DNA of 64,000 bases from Dechloromonas sp. A34 (GCF_026261605.1 NZ_CP102486.1:3658001-3722000), one strand, 5' to 3'; counted from the stretch's first letter, positions 8,829 to 18,608 are shown. The notes: a model not told the origin generated them from the sequence alone. A program made the numbers and translations.

Positions 8829-9275
8829 TCAGTTTGCATCAACAGCGCGAACTCTCGCCAAGAATCGATCCAATAAGAACTTCGTCGTCGTATCGTTAGC
8901 CAACTCGAATCGACTTCGCAACAGATCTTCAAAATTTATCGATATGCCATCTTTTTCTCCCAGGCATGCCATTGCCCATTTGCTAAACATGGGGAACATA
9001 ATGGGAACGGCGTGTAAGAGGGTGACGTGGCTATGACGTTTGTCTTCTGAAATCCTAAGATAGCACCTGAGCAGAACTTCCTCCGGGCCTTCAAGCACCT
9101 GAAGAAAATAGCCAAACGAATAGATTAGGATCCCGGTCATGCCGTGTTCTGAATTGAAAGCTCTTGCCTTCTTTAATACATGTTGAAGATCATCTTCAGA
9201 AATTGCTTTTTCCGCTTTGCTCAGATAGACAATTCTCAGAAGATTTCCGCATGTTAATGAGGATTCCGTTTCCAC
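8829..9275 (-). CDS. BLUF-domain blue-light sensor protein
   Basis: 148 aa starting at a GTG with GAGGG seven bases upstream. The flavin-binding BLUF fold is clear: RIVYLS contains the photoactive Tyr17, AFNSEHGMTG the Asn41, and FLQVLEG the Gln59; a Trp at residue 100 occupies the position that switches in or out on illumination. The remaining 45 residues form the short helical cap found in single-domain BLUF proteins. It binds FAD and senses blue light without catalytic activity of its own. The adjacent EAL phosphodiesterase is the natural output partner. Codon use is more AT-rich than the neighbouring catabolic genes. Confidence 0.92.
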   Translation of the reverse strand: METESSLTCGNLLRIVYLSKAEKAISEDDLQHVLKKARAFNSEHGMTGILIYSFGYFLQVLEGPEEVLLRCYLRISEDKRHSHVTLLHAVPIMFPMFSKWAMACLGEKDGISINFEDLLRSRFELANDTTTKFLLDRFLARVRAVDAN

Positions 9276-9705
9276 CGTGAAGCCCTCAACTGAACTGTTA
9301 ATAGCGGAAATAATAGCCCTAGTTTCACTGTGCAGTTCAATTTATGACGTCCCCCAGCGTTGATTCTGGGCCGCTGAGGTCGATCTTCCGGCGACCACAG
9401 CGCCAACTTTGGCTATCCAGCGGGAACCGATGCAGGATATGCGAACGGCAGCAATGCAACTGACGCTCACCCGGCACGCCCTTGATGGCCGATAAAGCCG
9501 AGTTGTGCGAATAGGCCAAACGGCATGTCTCCGAGCACAGCCGCCGTTCCAACGGCACCAATTTGGCCAGGGCGAATTTCCGCTACTGGCCGAAAGGTCC
9601 CAACCAATAGCGTATCTAAACCAGCCGTTTCGCGGCTTGGCCGACCCGAATTGGCTGTCATTCAATGGGCTACTTCAATCGAAAACCCGCCAGCGCAAAT
9701 GACGA
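9276..9705. other. Non-coding stretch with degenerate intergenic sequence
   Basis: 430 bp with no gene I can support. Open frames of 65-107 codons on both strands lack ribosome sites and resemble nothing known. Words such as CGCTACTGGCCGAAAG occur in a style common to decayed intergenic repeats of betaproteobacteria. The last 40 bp precede the stop of the hydrolase gene. Confidence 0.3.
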
Positions 9706-10794
9706 TCAGTCCAGATGCTTCTCGGCCAGGAATCTGGACATTAGATCGGCAATCTGCACATTGTTGAGATCCGAGAACGGGAAGTGGGTATTGCCGCGAA
9801 TGCCGATCTCCGGCAGATGCACGACCTTCGCATCGCCGCCGTGGCGATTGATGGCTTCCGCCCAGAGTTTGGCCATGGCGAGGCGCGCACGCCAGCCGTC
9901 CTGGCCAGGATTGGCCGTCGGCTCCGCGGGAATGAAATCGCCGTAATAGATGATGATCGGAATCCTGGTCAGCTTGGCGAACTCCGAGCGGCGCACCGCC
10001 ACGGGCTCCAGCGCACCGGCGGAGCTTGTCATGGCCGGCGGCAGCTCGCCCTCGGGAAAGACAAAACCGCTGCCGGGCTCGTACGAGACGATGGCGCGAA
10101 TGCGCGGATTCTTCATGGCGGCCAGCCATCCCATGCCACAGCTGTGCGAGTGGGTGACCAGGATTCCCGGGCCAATCCTGTCGAACAAGGCGGAGACCGC
10201 ATCGCTGCTCACCTTGACGTCAATGGGGCCCGTATCCGGGGTCATGGAACGGAAATACTGCTCCAGCGCCTCTTTGGAACGCGAGAACTGCACGCCAGGG
10301 AAATAGTCGGGCCAGACTCCGACCCGGAAGGTGTTGAACCAGCGTTGTTCATCGGGCGTGGCGCTGACCGTCCCACCCATCGTGCCTCGCCCGGCCGCGC
10401 CACGACGTGGCTGGTCGATCAGGTAGGTGGCGAATTGCCGCCGCAGGAAGATGGTCTGATAGTCTTCATGGCCATCCGGAGTCGTTTCCCATGTCTTGGA
10501 GAACTGACCGAAACCGTGCCACATCACGAGCGGCAGTTTTCTCGCATTCACCGGCACCTGGTAGAACACACGGGCATGGTCGCCGTGCAGCGTTTGCCCG
10601 CCGGAAGCCGGATTCAGCGTCTCGAAGCTGCCGAGGCTTTGACTCATCGTGCCGCCGACGGCAAAACTGCCCTGCTCCTGAATCATGAGCGGTTTCGCTT
10701 GGACTTCCGGGGCGGCGATGGCCGGCGTTGATGCGGTCATGGCAGCGAACAGCAGCGCGACCGATAGTCGAAGACCGTGCTGTGTGATGCTCAT
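9706..10794 (-). CDS. Secreted alpha/beta-hydrolase
   Basis: 362 aa from the ATG at 10794, with AGGA upstream. An N-terminal signal peptide ends near APAIAAPE. The core reads LPLVMWHGFGQ (oxyanion loop), then THSHSCGMGWLAA, where the nucleophile elbow is SHSCG with Cys or Ser at the catalytic position, and ends with NTHFPFSDLNN around the likely catalytic His. It probably acts in the periplasm or outside the cell. It starts 11 bp after the stop of a truncated second hydrolase, so both once formed an operon. Close relatives are known to me only as uncharacterised alpha/beta-hydrolases; the substrate is unknown. Confidence 0.75.
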   Translation of the reverse strand: MSITQHGLRLSVALLFAAMTASTPAIAAPEVQAKPLMIQEQGSFAVGGTMSQSLGSFETLNPASGGQTLHGDHARVFYQVPVNARKLPLVMWHGFGQFSKTWETTPDGHEDYQTIFLRRQFATYLIDQPRRGAAGRGTMGGTVSATPDEQRWFNTFRVGVWPDYFPGVQFSRSKEALEQYFRSMTPDTGPIDVKVSSDAVSALFDRIGPGILVTHSHSCGMGWLAAMKNPRIRAIVSYEPGSGFVFPEGELPPAMTSSAGALEPVAVRRSEFAKLTRIPIIIYYGDFIPAEPTANPGQDGWRARLAMAKLWAEAINRHGGDAKVVHLPEIGIRGNTHFPFSDLNNVQIADLMSRFLAEKHLD

Positions 10795-10804
10795 GATCGT
10801 CCTT

Positions 10805-11096
10805 TCACCTGAGCGATTCGCCATAAAACCGGGACAGCTTGTCGACTGCCTGATTCACGTACTGCGGTTTCCAGTAGGTTTCGATGTGCGTTGCGTCGTC
10901 GATCTTGAACAGTTCCTTGTCCTTCGTGCCGGTGGCCTTGGCGAAGGCATCCTCGGTCATATACAAGCTGTCGGCCTTGCTACCCGCGATCATCAGCAAC
11001 AGCTTGTCGATCAGTTCGATCTGGTTGGTGGCGTCGAAGCGCATCAGGTCCAGCAAACTGCTCGTCGTGTATTTGAAAGTCGAGTTGGGGTCGCAC
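10805..11096 (-). pseudogene. C-terminal remnant of an alpha/beta-hydrolase
   Basis: About 95 codons (from near CDPNSTFKYTTSS to FYGESLR) look like the C-terminal third of a cytoplasmic alpha/beta-hydrolase: LLLMIAGSKADSL is the strand carrying the acid residue and DDATHIETYW the catalytic-His loop. The N-terminal two thirds, with the nucleophile, are absent. Upstream of about 11096 the sequence becomes the C-terminal half of a LysR gene on the opposite strand, so the gene was cut by a deletion or recombination. It precedes the intact secreted hydrolase by 10 bp. Confidence 0.6.
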
Positions 11097-11498
11097 CATT
11101 GCAGCGCCTTTCGCCGCGCCAGCGATGGCCGTGTCGTTCCATGGCGCGTGAGGGTTGGCGACGGCATGCAGGAGCAGTATGTCCGCCCGACCTTTTGCAC
11201 CAACGACGAGGCCTTCGAACTGCGTGCCGTTGTCGCCGGCGAGGTGATCGGCCAACTTGCCATCCCCTCAGCCGCATCGTTGATTCGCTCTGGACGTCTG
11301 GTTCCGTTGTTGCTGGAACATACGGCCGACAATTACAGCCTGTTCATCTACTACGGCAGCCGCGCCGCCCAGCCGGCCCGGGTGCGCCGATTTATCGATC
11401 TAGCCGTCGAGCGACTGACCGACAGCACCGATTTCGTGCTCAGAAATGAAGAACTGGCGAGCGCACACGCCAAAGGGATGCAGCTATCGACTCAATGA
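11097..11498 (+). pseudogene. C-terminal remnant of a LysR-family regulator
   Basis: The plus-strand frame from about AFRRASDGRVVPWRV to the stop at 11498 matches the second half of a LysR effector-binding domain: TNDEAFELRAVVAGEVIGQL, then SGRLVPLLLEH and a FIDLAVERL helix. No helix-turn-helix domain precedes it, because the sequence to its left belongs to the opposite-strand hydrolase remnant. The product cannot bind DNA, so the gene is dead. The intact ancestor was probably divergent from the hydrolase gene and regulated it. Confidence 0.65.
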
Positions 11499-11728
11499 TG
11501 CAAATCCGCCAAGGCGCTCCTCTGCCGGAAGGGAAGCGAAGGGCGGCTTACCGCCGCATTGCCACCTGGCACCGATCGGTCCTCCGAGGGAAGCACCGGT
11601 TAAGGGTTATCCGATGCAGACGGTCAGGCCAACCGGCAGCGGACCTTGGCCCTGAACGGAACGGGTACCGAAGCGCGTAGTGAGCCACCCGGTCACTCTT
11701 GTGATTGATCGAGCCATGGCTCGTAACC

Positions 11729-13933
11729 CTAACTGGACAAACCCGCCACCTTGGCCCGCGCCATATGCAGTTTTTTGTAGCTGTCGATCAGGCGCTGGTG
11801 CCGGTCGAGCCCTTCCAGTTTCATGCTCGTAGGCGTCAGGCCGAAGAAGCGCACGCTGCCGTCCACTGACCCCATCACCGCATCCATCCGCGGGTTGCCA
11901 AACATCCGGCGGAAATTGACCAAGTAATCGTCGAGTTCCAGCTCGTCGTCGAGCAGCACCTCCAGCACCACATCCAGGGCCTGATAAAACAATCCGCGCT
12001 CGACCGTGTTCTCGTTGTATTGCAGGTAGGTTTTCACCTGTTCGTGCGCCGCTTCGAATTGCTGCAAGGCGAGATTGATCAACAGCTTCAACTCGAGAAT
12101 CGTCAACTGACCCCATTCCGTATTCTCGTCAAACTCGACACCGATCAAGGTGATGATGTCGGTGTAATCGTCGAGTTCGCTGTCTTCCAGACGTTCAAGC
12201 AGCGCTTCCAGGCCGGCGTCCTCGAGACTGTGAAGGTTCAGGATATCGGCGCGGAAGGCCAGCGACTTATTGGTGTTATCCCAGATCAAATCTTCAATCG
12301 GATAAATTTCCGAATAACCCGGCACCAGGATGCGGCAGGCCGTTGCGCCCAGCTGGTCATACACCGCCATGTACACTTCCTTGCCCATGGCTTCGAGAAT
12401 GCCGAACAAGGCGGCAGCCTCCTCGGCATTGGATTCCTCACCCTGACCGGAAAAGTCCCACTCGACAAAATCGAAATCGGCTTTGGCGCTGAAAAAGCGC
12501 CACGACACCACGCCGCTGGAGTCGATAAAGTGTTCGACGAAGTTGTTCGGCTCGGTGACGGCGTTACTTTCAAAGGTCGGCCGCGGCAGATCGTTCAGGC
12601 CCTCAAAACTGCGCCCCTGCAGCAACTCGGTCAGACTGCGCTCCAGCGCCACCTCCAGGCTCGGGTGTGCGCCGAACGACGCAAACACACCACCGGTACG
12701 CGGATTCATCAAGGTGACGCACATCACGGGGAACTCGCCGCCCAGCGAGGCATCCTTAACCAACACCGGAAAGCCCTGCTTTTCCAGCTCCTCGATACCG
12801 GCCAGAATGCCGGGATACTTCGCCAGCACGTCCTGCGGCACATCCGGCAGCGCGATTTCGCCTTCGAGGATTTCGCGTTTGACCGCCCGCTCGAAAATTT
12901 CCGACAAGCACTGCACCTGCGCTTCGGCCAGCGTGTTGCCGGCGCTCATGCCATTGCTGAGGAACAGGTTGTCGATCAGGTTGGTCGGGAAATACACCAC
13001 CTCGCCGTCCGACTGGCGGACATAGGGCAGCGTACAGATGCCGCGCTGCACATTGCCGGAATTGGTGTCATACAGATGCGAGGCGCGCAGCTCGCCATCG
13101 GGGTTGTAAATTCCCAGGCAGTATTCGTCGAGAATCCCGGCCGGCAGCGCATCCTTGCGACCCGGCTTGAACCAGCGCTCGTTCGGGTAATGCACAAATG
13201 CCGCATTGGCGATGTCTTCGCCCCAGAACTGGTCGTTGTAGAAGTGATTGCAACTCGCCCGCTCGATGAACTCGCCCAGGGCCGACGCCAGCGCGCTTTC
13301 CTTGGTCGCGCCCTTGCCATTGGTGAAGCACATCGGCGAATGCGCATCGCGGATATGCAGCGACCAGACGTTGGGTACCAGGTTGCGCCACGAGGCGATT
13401 TCGATCTTCATGCCCAGGCCCGCCAAAAGGCCGGACATGTTGGCGATGGTTTGCTCCAGCGGCAGATCCTTGCCGGCGATATAGGTGCTGGTTTCCGAAT
13501 CCGGATTCAGTGTCAGCAAGGCCTGCGCATCGGCGTCCAGATTTTCCACCTCCTCGATCACGAACTCGGGCCCGGTCTGCACCACCTTTTTGACGGTACA
13601 CCGGTCGATGGAACGCAGGATGCCCTGCCGATCCTTGGCCGAGATATCCGCCGGCAACTCGACCTGGATCTTGAAAATTTGCTGGTAGCGGTTTTCCGGA
13701 TCGACGATGTTGTTCTGCGACAGCCGGATGTGCTCGGTCGGGATGTTGCGCGTGTCGCAGTACAACTTCACGAAGTAAGCCGCACACAAAGCCGATGAAG
13801 CCAGGAAATAATCGAACGGCCCCGGCGCCGAGCCATCGCCCTTGTAGCGGATTGGCTGGTCGGCGATGACCGTGAAATCATCGAACTTGGCTTCAAGACG
13901 AAGCTTGTCGAGAAAATTGACCTTAATTTCCAT
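11729..13933 (-). CDS. ycaO: OsmC-YcaO fusion protein (RimO-associated YcaO homologue)
   Basis: 734 aa. Residues 1 to about 140 form an OsmC-like domain (GPFDYFLASSALCAAYFVKL, with a Cys in the usual peroxidatic region). From about 150 to 560 is a YcaO cyclodehydratase-type domain with ATP-binding acidic residues (GEFIERASCNHFYND, EIFERAVKREILEGE) and a C-terminal helical part as in E. coli YcaO. E. coli YcaO is about 586 aa without OsmC and is linked to RimO-dependent methylthiolation of ribosomal protein S12. No peptide precursor or dehydrogenase partner lies nearby, which argues against a natural-product pathway. It is monocistronic, with the start 13 bp after AT-rich sequence. Confidence 0.85.
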   Translation of the reverse strand: MEIKVNFLDKLRLEAKFDDFTVIADQPIRYKGDGSAPGPFDYFLASSALCAAYFVKLYCDTRNIPTEHIRLSQNNIVDPENRYQQIFKIQVELPADISAKDRQGILRSIDRCTVKKVVQTGPEFVIEEVENLDADAQALLTLNPDSETSTYIAGKDLPLEQTIANMSGLLAGLGMKIEIASWRNLVPNVWSLHIRDAHSPMCFTNGKGATKESALASALGEFIERASCNHFYNDQFWGEDIANAAFVHYPNERWFKPGRKDALPAGILDEYCLGIYNPDGELRASHLYDTNSGNVQRGICTLPYVRQSDGEVVYFPTNLIDNLFLSNGMSAGNTLAEAQVQCLSEIFERAVKREILEGEIALPDVPQDVLAKYPGILAGIEELEKQGFPVLVKDASLGGEFPVMCVTLMNPRTGGVFASFGAHPSLEVALERSLTELLQGRSFEGLNDLPRPTFESNAVTEPNNFVEHFIDSSGVVSWRFFSAKADFDFVEWDFSGQGEESNAEEAAALFGILEAMGKEVYMAVYDQLGATACRILVPGYSEIYPIEDLIWDNTNKSLAFRADILNLHSLEDAGLEALLERLEDSELDDYTDIITLIGVEFDENTEWGQLTILELKLLINLALQQFEAAHEQVKTYLQYNENTVERGLFYQALDVVLEVLLDDELELDDYLVNFRRMFGNPRMDAVMGSVDGSVRFFGLTPTSMKLEGLDRHQRLIDSYKKLHMARAKVAGLSS

Positions 13934-14167
13934 GCGGGAATCCCAGCGTTCAAAACGAATTGGCCGCCATTATCCGGTTTTCCCAGTGGGAAAACCGTGC
14001 TTCTCAGCAGTTCTGGGCTCCGGGGCACTGGCGCCGACAACAGCATGCACAGCCGAAGAAACCCGCGAAGTGCTCCAGGCTCGCCGACTTCACATATGAC
14101 GCTGTCGCGGGGTCGCAAACGGCTACCTGACTTATTTCATCCAGTCAGGCTCAGCGTACCTAACCTT

Positions 14168-14791
14168 CTATCGTGGAGAACCGGCTCGCTTGACCTCGTC
14201 CGACAAGTATCGAGCCAGCGACTGGACAATGAAGAAGCCAAAACGGGAGTCTTGGTAGAAGAGTTCCAGAGCCTTCTCTGCGGCAAGGCTGTAGAGTTCA
14301 CAGTCCTCCTCGCAACGCAATGTGCCGCTCCGAACTGCATTTTCCGCAAAGACACCAACCTCGCCGATCACGGCGCCAGGCTCTAGCAGTTTGTCCAGTT
14401 CGATCAGACGAACACGTCCTTTGTGCAGTAGGAGTATGCGGTCAGCCGGATCGCCACGGCTGAAGATGAATTGGCCACGACTGAATTTTTCCGTTCTCAT
14501 GAATGGTATGAGGTGCTCGAATTCAACTCGATCGTGCGAGGCGTTATGGACGGCACGAATCGTCCGCCGGACTTCGCGCAGCCGAATGATGTTCAGCGGC
14601 AGCAGCGATACATGCAGGACGAGAATCGGCAGAACTTTGTCGAAGATTCCGTAATTCAGGCCCATCAGGCCATAGCAGATGAAGACAAGGTTGCTGGCGA
14701 TGGCGGCCTGTCGCAAGGGAACGATCGTCTTCATGAAAAAGGTCATGAAGACCAGTCCGGCGGCCACCCAGGCTACGATTTGCATGAGCAA
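14168..14791 (-). CDS. Membrane protein with cyclic-nucleotide-binding domain
   Basis: 207 aa. The start is probably the TTG at 14791, six bases after AAGGAG; an ATG lies two codons later. Residues 1-70 contain two or three hydrophobic helices (IVAWVAAGLVFMTFFM and VFICYGLMGLNYGIF). From about 85 a cNMP-binding-like beta-barrel follows (FSRGQFIFSRGDPADRILLL, PGAVIGEVGVFAENAVR). The arginine-containing phosphate cassette is only partly recognisable, so ligand binding is uncertain. There is no HTH, so it is not a CRP transcription factor. Similar short proteins are uncharacterised. Confidence 0.7.
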   Translation of the reverse strand: MLMQIVAWVAAGLVFMTFFMKTIVPLRQAAIASNLVFICYGLMGLNYGIFDKVLPILVLHVSLLPLNIIRLREVRRTIRAVHNASHDRVEFEHLIPFMRTEKFSRGQFIFSRGDPADRILLLHKGRVRLIELDKLLEPGAVIGEVGVFAENAVRSGTLRCEEDCELYSLAAEKALELFYQDSRFGFFIVQSLARYLSDEVKRAGSPR

Positions 14792-15190
14792 CTTCTTCTC
14801 CTTGTGTTGTCCGGATCAGAACTGTCGCAACATGTATTGGCGAGAGCCGAGTCATGCTGCCGCTGAAAGCTCAGTTTAACAGCCATTTTTTCGAGTGGGG
14901 CGGGCCATAACATGAGGGCACAAACGACCCGATCTGATTCTTGCTGCTACCTGTCCGAGCAAGATAGATGGCAGTTGCTGTGGCAGTAGCGCCAGAGATA
15001 GCAGGTGCAGACAACCTGCTATTCGCCATCTGATCCTCGGCAAATGTGCCGAGGGTGCCAGGGTTGGCCATCGTCTCCAAGTCGGTTATTACGGCCTTTG
15101 GGATACCTCCCAAGCTACGTCAGCTATTTAGCCGATTGTGAGAGTTCGACTTGGCATGAAGAGATCACCTGCAATTTGCCACATGCATAT
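14792..15190. other. Gap without a recognised gene
   Basis: About 400 bp. An 80-codon minus-strand frame (14871-15113) rich in Ala, Ser and Thr has no ribosome site and no resemblance I recognise. I see no tRNA, repeat or terminator here. Confidence 0.3.
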
Positions 15191-15727
15191 TCATTGCCGA
15201 AGCCACCAACTCATCCATCGCGATAGCCTTGGCATGACAAGGTAAGACATGGCGACTGCCACCATGGCCGTAAATATCGCTGTTCTGATCAGGAATGGCA
15301 GGTTGGACAGCAATGGGGAGATAAACCAAAGTAGCAAGGCTACCGTCGGGAATATCCCCATCCAACTCACGATTGTCATCCGCCATTTCGGCGGATGCGC
15401 TGTTGCCGGGATAAGCTCGGGGCCAAACCACGCATCAAGGCCGGACAACAGCCGATATTCCGGATCGCCCACGGCCACGGCACGGAGTCGCTCGTGCCAA
15501 GTTGCGCGCTCCGCCGAGCTATTCCAGCGCTCCAGATCCTGTTCCGTGGCGAAGCGCTGAATAAGCTGATATTCGCCGCCCGCGATGGCCGGCGGTATCA
15601 ACTGAGCCGCCACATAGCCCGGAAACTGGCTGGCCTGACGAAACATGGCCCGAACCATCGCCTCGTAGGCTTCCTCGCACCCCGCCTTGGCACGGCGCCG
15701 CACGACACGAACAACAGCTTCGCTCAC
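15191..15727 (-). CDS. ABM-domain (antibiotic biosynthesis monooxygenase-like) membrane protein
   Basis: 178 aa. Residues 1 to about 100 form a dimeric alpha-beta barrel of the ABM type (VRVVRRRAKAGCEEAYEAMV, FPGYVAAQLIPPA, YQLIQRFATEQDLERW). The C-terminal part has two membrane helices (VSWMGIFPTVALLLWFI and FTAMVAVAMSYLVM), an architecture common in uncharacterised proteobacterial proteins. It starts 49 bp downstream of the aldolase on the same strand and may be the last gene of that operon. A quinol or aromatic oxygenation role is conceivable but not shown by sequence. Confidence 0.7.
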   Translation of the reverse strand: MSEAVVRVVRRRAKAGCEEAYEAMVRAMFRQASQFPGYVAAQLIPPAIAGGEYQLIQRFATEQDLERWNSSAERATWHERLRAVAVGDPEYRLLSGLDAWFGPELIPATAHPPKWRMTIVSWMGIFPTVALLLWFISPLLSNLPFLIRTAIFTAMVAVAMSYLVMPRLSRWMSWWLRQ

Positions 15728-15776
15728 TATGCTTCCCTTTATTCAGGCGGGGGCAGGACGCGCCAGCCCCCGGGCA

Positions 15777-16808
15777 TCAGACGGCCAGTCCGCGTTCGCG
15801 GGCCATGGTCATGGCGGTGTCCTCGATCATGTCCTCCTGGCCGCCGACCATGCCCCGGCGGCCGAGTTCGACCAGGATGTCGCGGGCCGGGACGCCGTAT
15901 TTCACGGCGGCGCGCTTGGCGAAGAGCAGGAAGGAGCCATAGACCCCGGCGTAGCCCAGGGTCAGCGCATCGCGGTCGATGCGGATCGGGAAGTCCATGA
16001 TCGGCACGACGAGGTCTTCGGCAACGTCGGTGATCTTCGCAACATCGACGCCGGTCTCGATGCCCATCAGGCTGCAGACGGCGATCAGCACTTCCATCGG
16101 CGTATTGCCCGCCCCGGCCCCAAGGCCAGCGGCGGCCGCATCGATGCGGTTGGCCCCGACTTCGATGGCGGCGATCGAGTTGGCGATGCCCATCGCCAGG
16201 TTGTGGTGGCCATGGAAACCGAGTTCAGTTTCCGGCTTGAGGGCTTGTCTTACTGCACCCAGGCGTTCCTTGACGCCGTCCGGCAGCAGGTGGCCGGCCG
16301 AGTCGGTGACGTAGATGCAGTTGGCACCATAACCTTCCATGAGCTTGGCCTGCTTGACCAGGCCTTCCGGGGTGTTCATGTGGCTCATCATCAGGAAGCC
16401 GACGGTGTCCATGTCGAGCTTGCGGGCCATGGTGATGTGCTGCTCCGAGACATCGGCCTCGGTGCAGTGGGTGGCGACGCGGATGGTGTGCACACCGAGC
16501 TCACGCGCCATCTTCAGGTGGTCGACGGTGCCGATGCCGGGCAGCAGCAGGGCCGAGATCTTGGCCTGCTTCATCTTGGGGATCACGGCGCCGAGATACT
16601 CTTCGTCGGCATGGGCCGGGAAGCCGTAATTGACCGAGGAGCCGCCCAGGCCGTCGCCGTGGGTGACTTCGATGAGCGGCACGCCGGCGGCATCGAGGCC
16701 GCTGGCGATGGCGATCATCTGGTCGAGGGTCATCTGGTGACGCTTGGGGTGCATGCCGTCGCGCAGCGTCATGTCGTGGACGGTAACGATCTTGCCTTTG
16801 AGATTCAT
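15777..16808 (-). CDS. dmpG: 4-hydroxy-2-oxovalerate aldolase
   Basis: 343 aa DmpG/BphI/XylK-type class II aldolase. [10 protein letters not shown] at the N-terminus supplies the metal-binding Asp and catalytic Arg; [14 protein letters not shown] near the middle supplies the two metal-binding His; [12 protein letters not shown] is the helix contacting the partner dehydrogenase. It cleaves 4-hydroxy-2-oxovalerate to pyruvate and acetaldehyde, the last C-C cleavage of the catechol meta pathway, and channels acetaldehyde to the adjacent DmpF. The ATG at 16808 is preceded by AGGAGAA. Gap to dmpF is 29 bp, consistent with one transcript. Confidence 0.96.
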   Translation of the reverse strand: MNLKGKIVTVHDMTLRDGMHPKRHQMTLDQMIAIASGLDAAGVPLIEVTHGDGLGGSSVNYGFPAHADEEYLGAVIPKMKQAKISALLLPGIGTVDHLKMARELGVHTIRVATHCTEADVSEQHITMARKLDMDTVGFLMMSHMNTPEGLVKQAKLMEGYGANCIYVTDSAGHLLPDGVKERLGAVRQALKPETELGFHGHHNLAMGIANSIAAIEVGANRIDAAAAGLGAGAGNTPMEVLIAVCSLMGIETGVDVAKITDVAEDLVVPIMDFPIRIDRDALTLGYAGVYGSFLLFAKRAAVKYGVPARDILVELGRRGMVGGQEDMIEDTAMTMARERGLAV

Positions 16809-16837
16809 GGTTTTCTCCTGGGGTTCGCGGGGCGCGC

Positions 16838-17788
16838 TCAGTGGGCGCCGCAGCCGGCGGTGTTGGCGACGCCGACGGTATCGACCGCTTCGAGGGTCAG
16901 CCGTCCTTTGAGGATTTCCTCGGCGAACATTTCGGCGGTGCGGGCGGCGGCGGCGGTCATGATGTCGAGGTTGCCGGCGTAGGTCGGCAGGAAGTCGCCG
17001 AGCCCCTGGACTTCGAGGAAGACCGAGACGCGGTTGCCGTCGAAGACCGGGCCGTTGACCAGGCGGTAGCCCGGCACGTAGCGCTGGACTTCGGCGATCA
17101 TGGTCAGGATGGAGTCGGTGATCCGCGCCTGGTCGGGGGTGCCTTCGGTCAGGCAGTGCACGGTGTCGCGCATGATGAGCGGCGGTTCGGCTGGGTTGAT
17201 GATGATGATCGCCTTGCCCTTTTCGGCACCGCCGACCTGCTCGATGGCACCCGAGGTGGTGCGGGTGAATTCGTCGATGTTCTTGCGGGTGCCGGGGCCG
17301 GCACTCTTCGAGCTGATAGTGGCGACGATCTCGCCGTACTTGACCTTCTGGACGCGGGAGATGGCGGCGACCATGGGGATGGTGGCCTGCCCGCCGCAGG
17401 TAACCATGTTGACGTTCATTTCCTTGCGCCCGACCAGTTCCTTGAGATTGACCGGCGGCACGCAGAATGGGCCGATGGCGGCCGGCGTCAGGTCGATCAT
17501 CAGGACGCCCAGAGCATTGAGCTTCCGGGTGTTCTCGGCATGGACGTAGGCCGAGGTGGCGTCGAAGGCGATCTGCACGCCGTCGGCCAGGACGTGCGGC
17601 AGCAGGCCGTCGACGCCTTCCGACGTGACTTTGAGGCCCATGTCGGCGGCGCGCTTCAGGCCTTCGGATTCGGGGTCGATGCCGACCATCCAGGCCGGCT
17701 CCAGAAACGGGCTGCGCTTCAGTTTGTAGAGCAGGTCGGTACCGATGTTGCCGGGGCCGATCAGCGCGCATTTGATTTTTTGGGTCAT
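16838..17788 (-). CDS. dmpF: Acylating acetaldehyde dehydrogenase
   Basis: 316 aa. The Rossmann motif [12 protein letters not shown] opens the protein, and the catalytic Cys lies in [12 protein letters not shown]. The C-terminal half has the DmpF-type dimer and DmpG-contact region. It converts acetaldehyde, CoA and NAD to acetyl-CoA and works as a complex with the aldolase encoded next. The start at MTQKIKC (17788) is chosen over an in-frame upstream extension that has no ribosome site and runs into the upstream gene. The C-terminus ends in AGCGAH. Confidence 0.96.
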   Translation of the reverse strand: MTQKIKCALIGPGNIGTDLLYKLKRSPFLEPAWMVGIDPESEGLKRAADMGLKVTSEGVDGLLPHVLADGVQIAFDATSAYVHAENTRKLNALGVLMIDLTPAAIGPFCVPPVNLKELVGRKEMNVNMVTCGGQATIPMVAAISRVQKVKYGEIVATISSKSAGPGTRKNIDEFTRTTSGAIEQVGGAEKGKAIIIINPAEPPLIMRDTVHCLTEGTPDQARITDSILTMIAEVQRYVPGYRLVNGPVFDGNRVSVFLEVQGLGDFLPTYAGNLDIMTAAAARTAEMFAEEILKGRLTLEAVDTVGVANTAGCGAH

Positions 17789-17813
17789 CAATATTTTCCT
17801 TATTGATCGTTGT

Positions 17814-18608
17814 TCAGCAAATGGTCGAAACAATCCCGCCTTCGACGCGCAGCGCGGCACCTGTCGTCGCAGCGGCTCGTGCGCTGCAGACATAGGCGAC
17901 CAGCGCAGCCACTTCGGCGGGATCGATCATGCGTTTGATAATTGAGGTCTGACGCCCTTCGGCAAAAAAGCGGCGCTCCATTTCATCGAGGCCGATACCC
18001 GCCTCGGCGGCCAGCTTGCCGAAGAACTCGCCGACGCCTTCGGAGCGAGTCGGTCCGGGCAGCACGGCATTGACCGTAACGCCCGTACCGGCGCAGCTTT
18101 GGGCCAGACCGCGAGACACCGCGAGCTGGGCCGACTTGGTCATCCCGTAATGGACCATCTCGCCCGGCGTGTTGATGCCAGATTCGCTGGAGATGAACAC
18201 GATCCGCCCCCAGTTGGCCGCCTTCATGGCCGGCAGGTAGTGGCGGGCCAGACGAACGCCGCTCATCACATTGACGTCGAAGAAGCGTTGCCATTCGGAA
18301 TCGGGAATGGCTTCGAACGGCACCGGGTCGAAGATACCGAGGTTGTTAACCAGGATATCGGCCTGCGGGCAGGCGTCGAATAGCGTCTGGCAGCCTTCGG
18401 CCGAGGACAGGTCGGCCGCCACGCCCTGCACGTCAGCACCGGCAACCAGCGAACGGAGTCGGGCAATGGCCGCGTCGACGCTTTTCTGGCTGCGGCCATT
18501 GATCACCACCTTGGCGCCTTCACGGGCCAGTTCGGCCGCGATCGCAAACCCGATGCCGGCCGTGGAGCCGCTTACCAATGCACGCTTTCCCGAAATCTGA
18601 AAATCCAT
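17814..18608 (-). CDS. SDR-family oxidoreductase in the meta-cleavage operon
   Basis: 264 aa from the ATG at 18608, seven bases after GGGAG. The nucleotide motif GSTAGIG is near residue 15, NNLG replaces the usual NNAG, and ISSESG with HYGMTK gives the Ser-Tyr-Lys triad. The fingerprint is complete, so it is probably active. It leads the operon SDR-dmpF-dmpG-ABM, driven by a promoter shared in sequence with the catechol dioxygenase operon and divergent from the GntR gene. It is not needed for the core pathway; it may oxidise a dihydrodiol or side-chain alcohol of an aromatic substrate. The substrate is unknown. Confidence 0.75.
   Translation of the reverse strand: MDFQISGKRALVSGSTAGIGFAIAAELAREGAKVVINGRSQKSVDAAIARLRSLVAGADVQGVAADLSSAEGCQTLFDACPQADILVNNLGIFDPVPFEAIPDSEWQRFFDVNVMSGVRLARHYLPAMKAANWGRIVFISSESGINTPGEMVHYGMTKSAQLAVSRGLAQSCAGTGVTVNAVLPGPTRSEGVGEFFGKLAAEAGIGLDEMERRFFAEGRQTSIIKRMIDPAEVAALVAYVCSARAAATTGAALRVEGGIVSTIC

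Noticed and set aside
7381..9705. Insertion-sequence remnants in the two gaps around the BLUF-EAL genes
   Set aside because: No terminal inverted repeats, target duplications or transposase fragments could be found.
11729..13933. YcaO as part of a ribosomal natural-product (azole peptide) cluster
   Set aside because: No precursor peptide, dehydrogenase or partner protein nearby; OsmC fusion and C-terminal part match the RimO-linked type.
14168..14791. CRP/FNR transcription factor
   Set aside because: The cNMP-like domain has membrane helices in front and no helix-turn-helix behind.
14871..15113. 80-codon open frame on the minus strand
   Set aside because: No ribosome site, no signature, and composition like random intergenic sequence.
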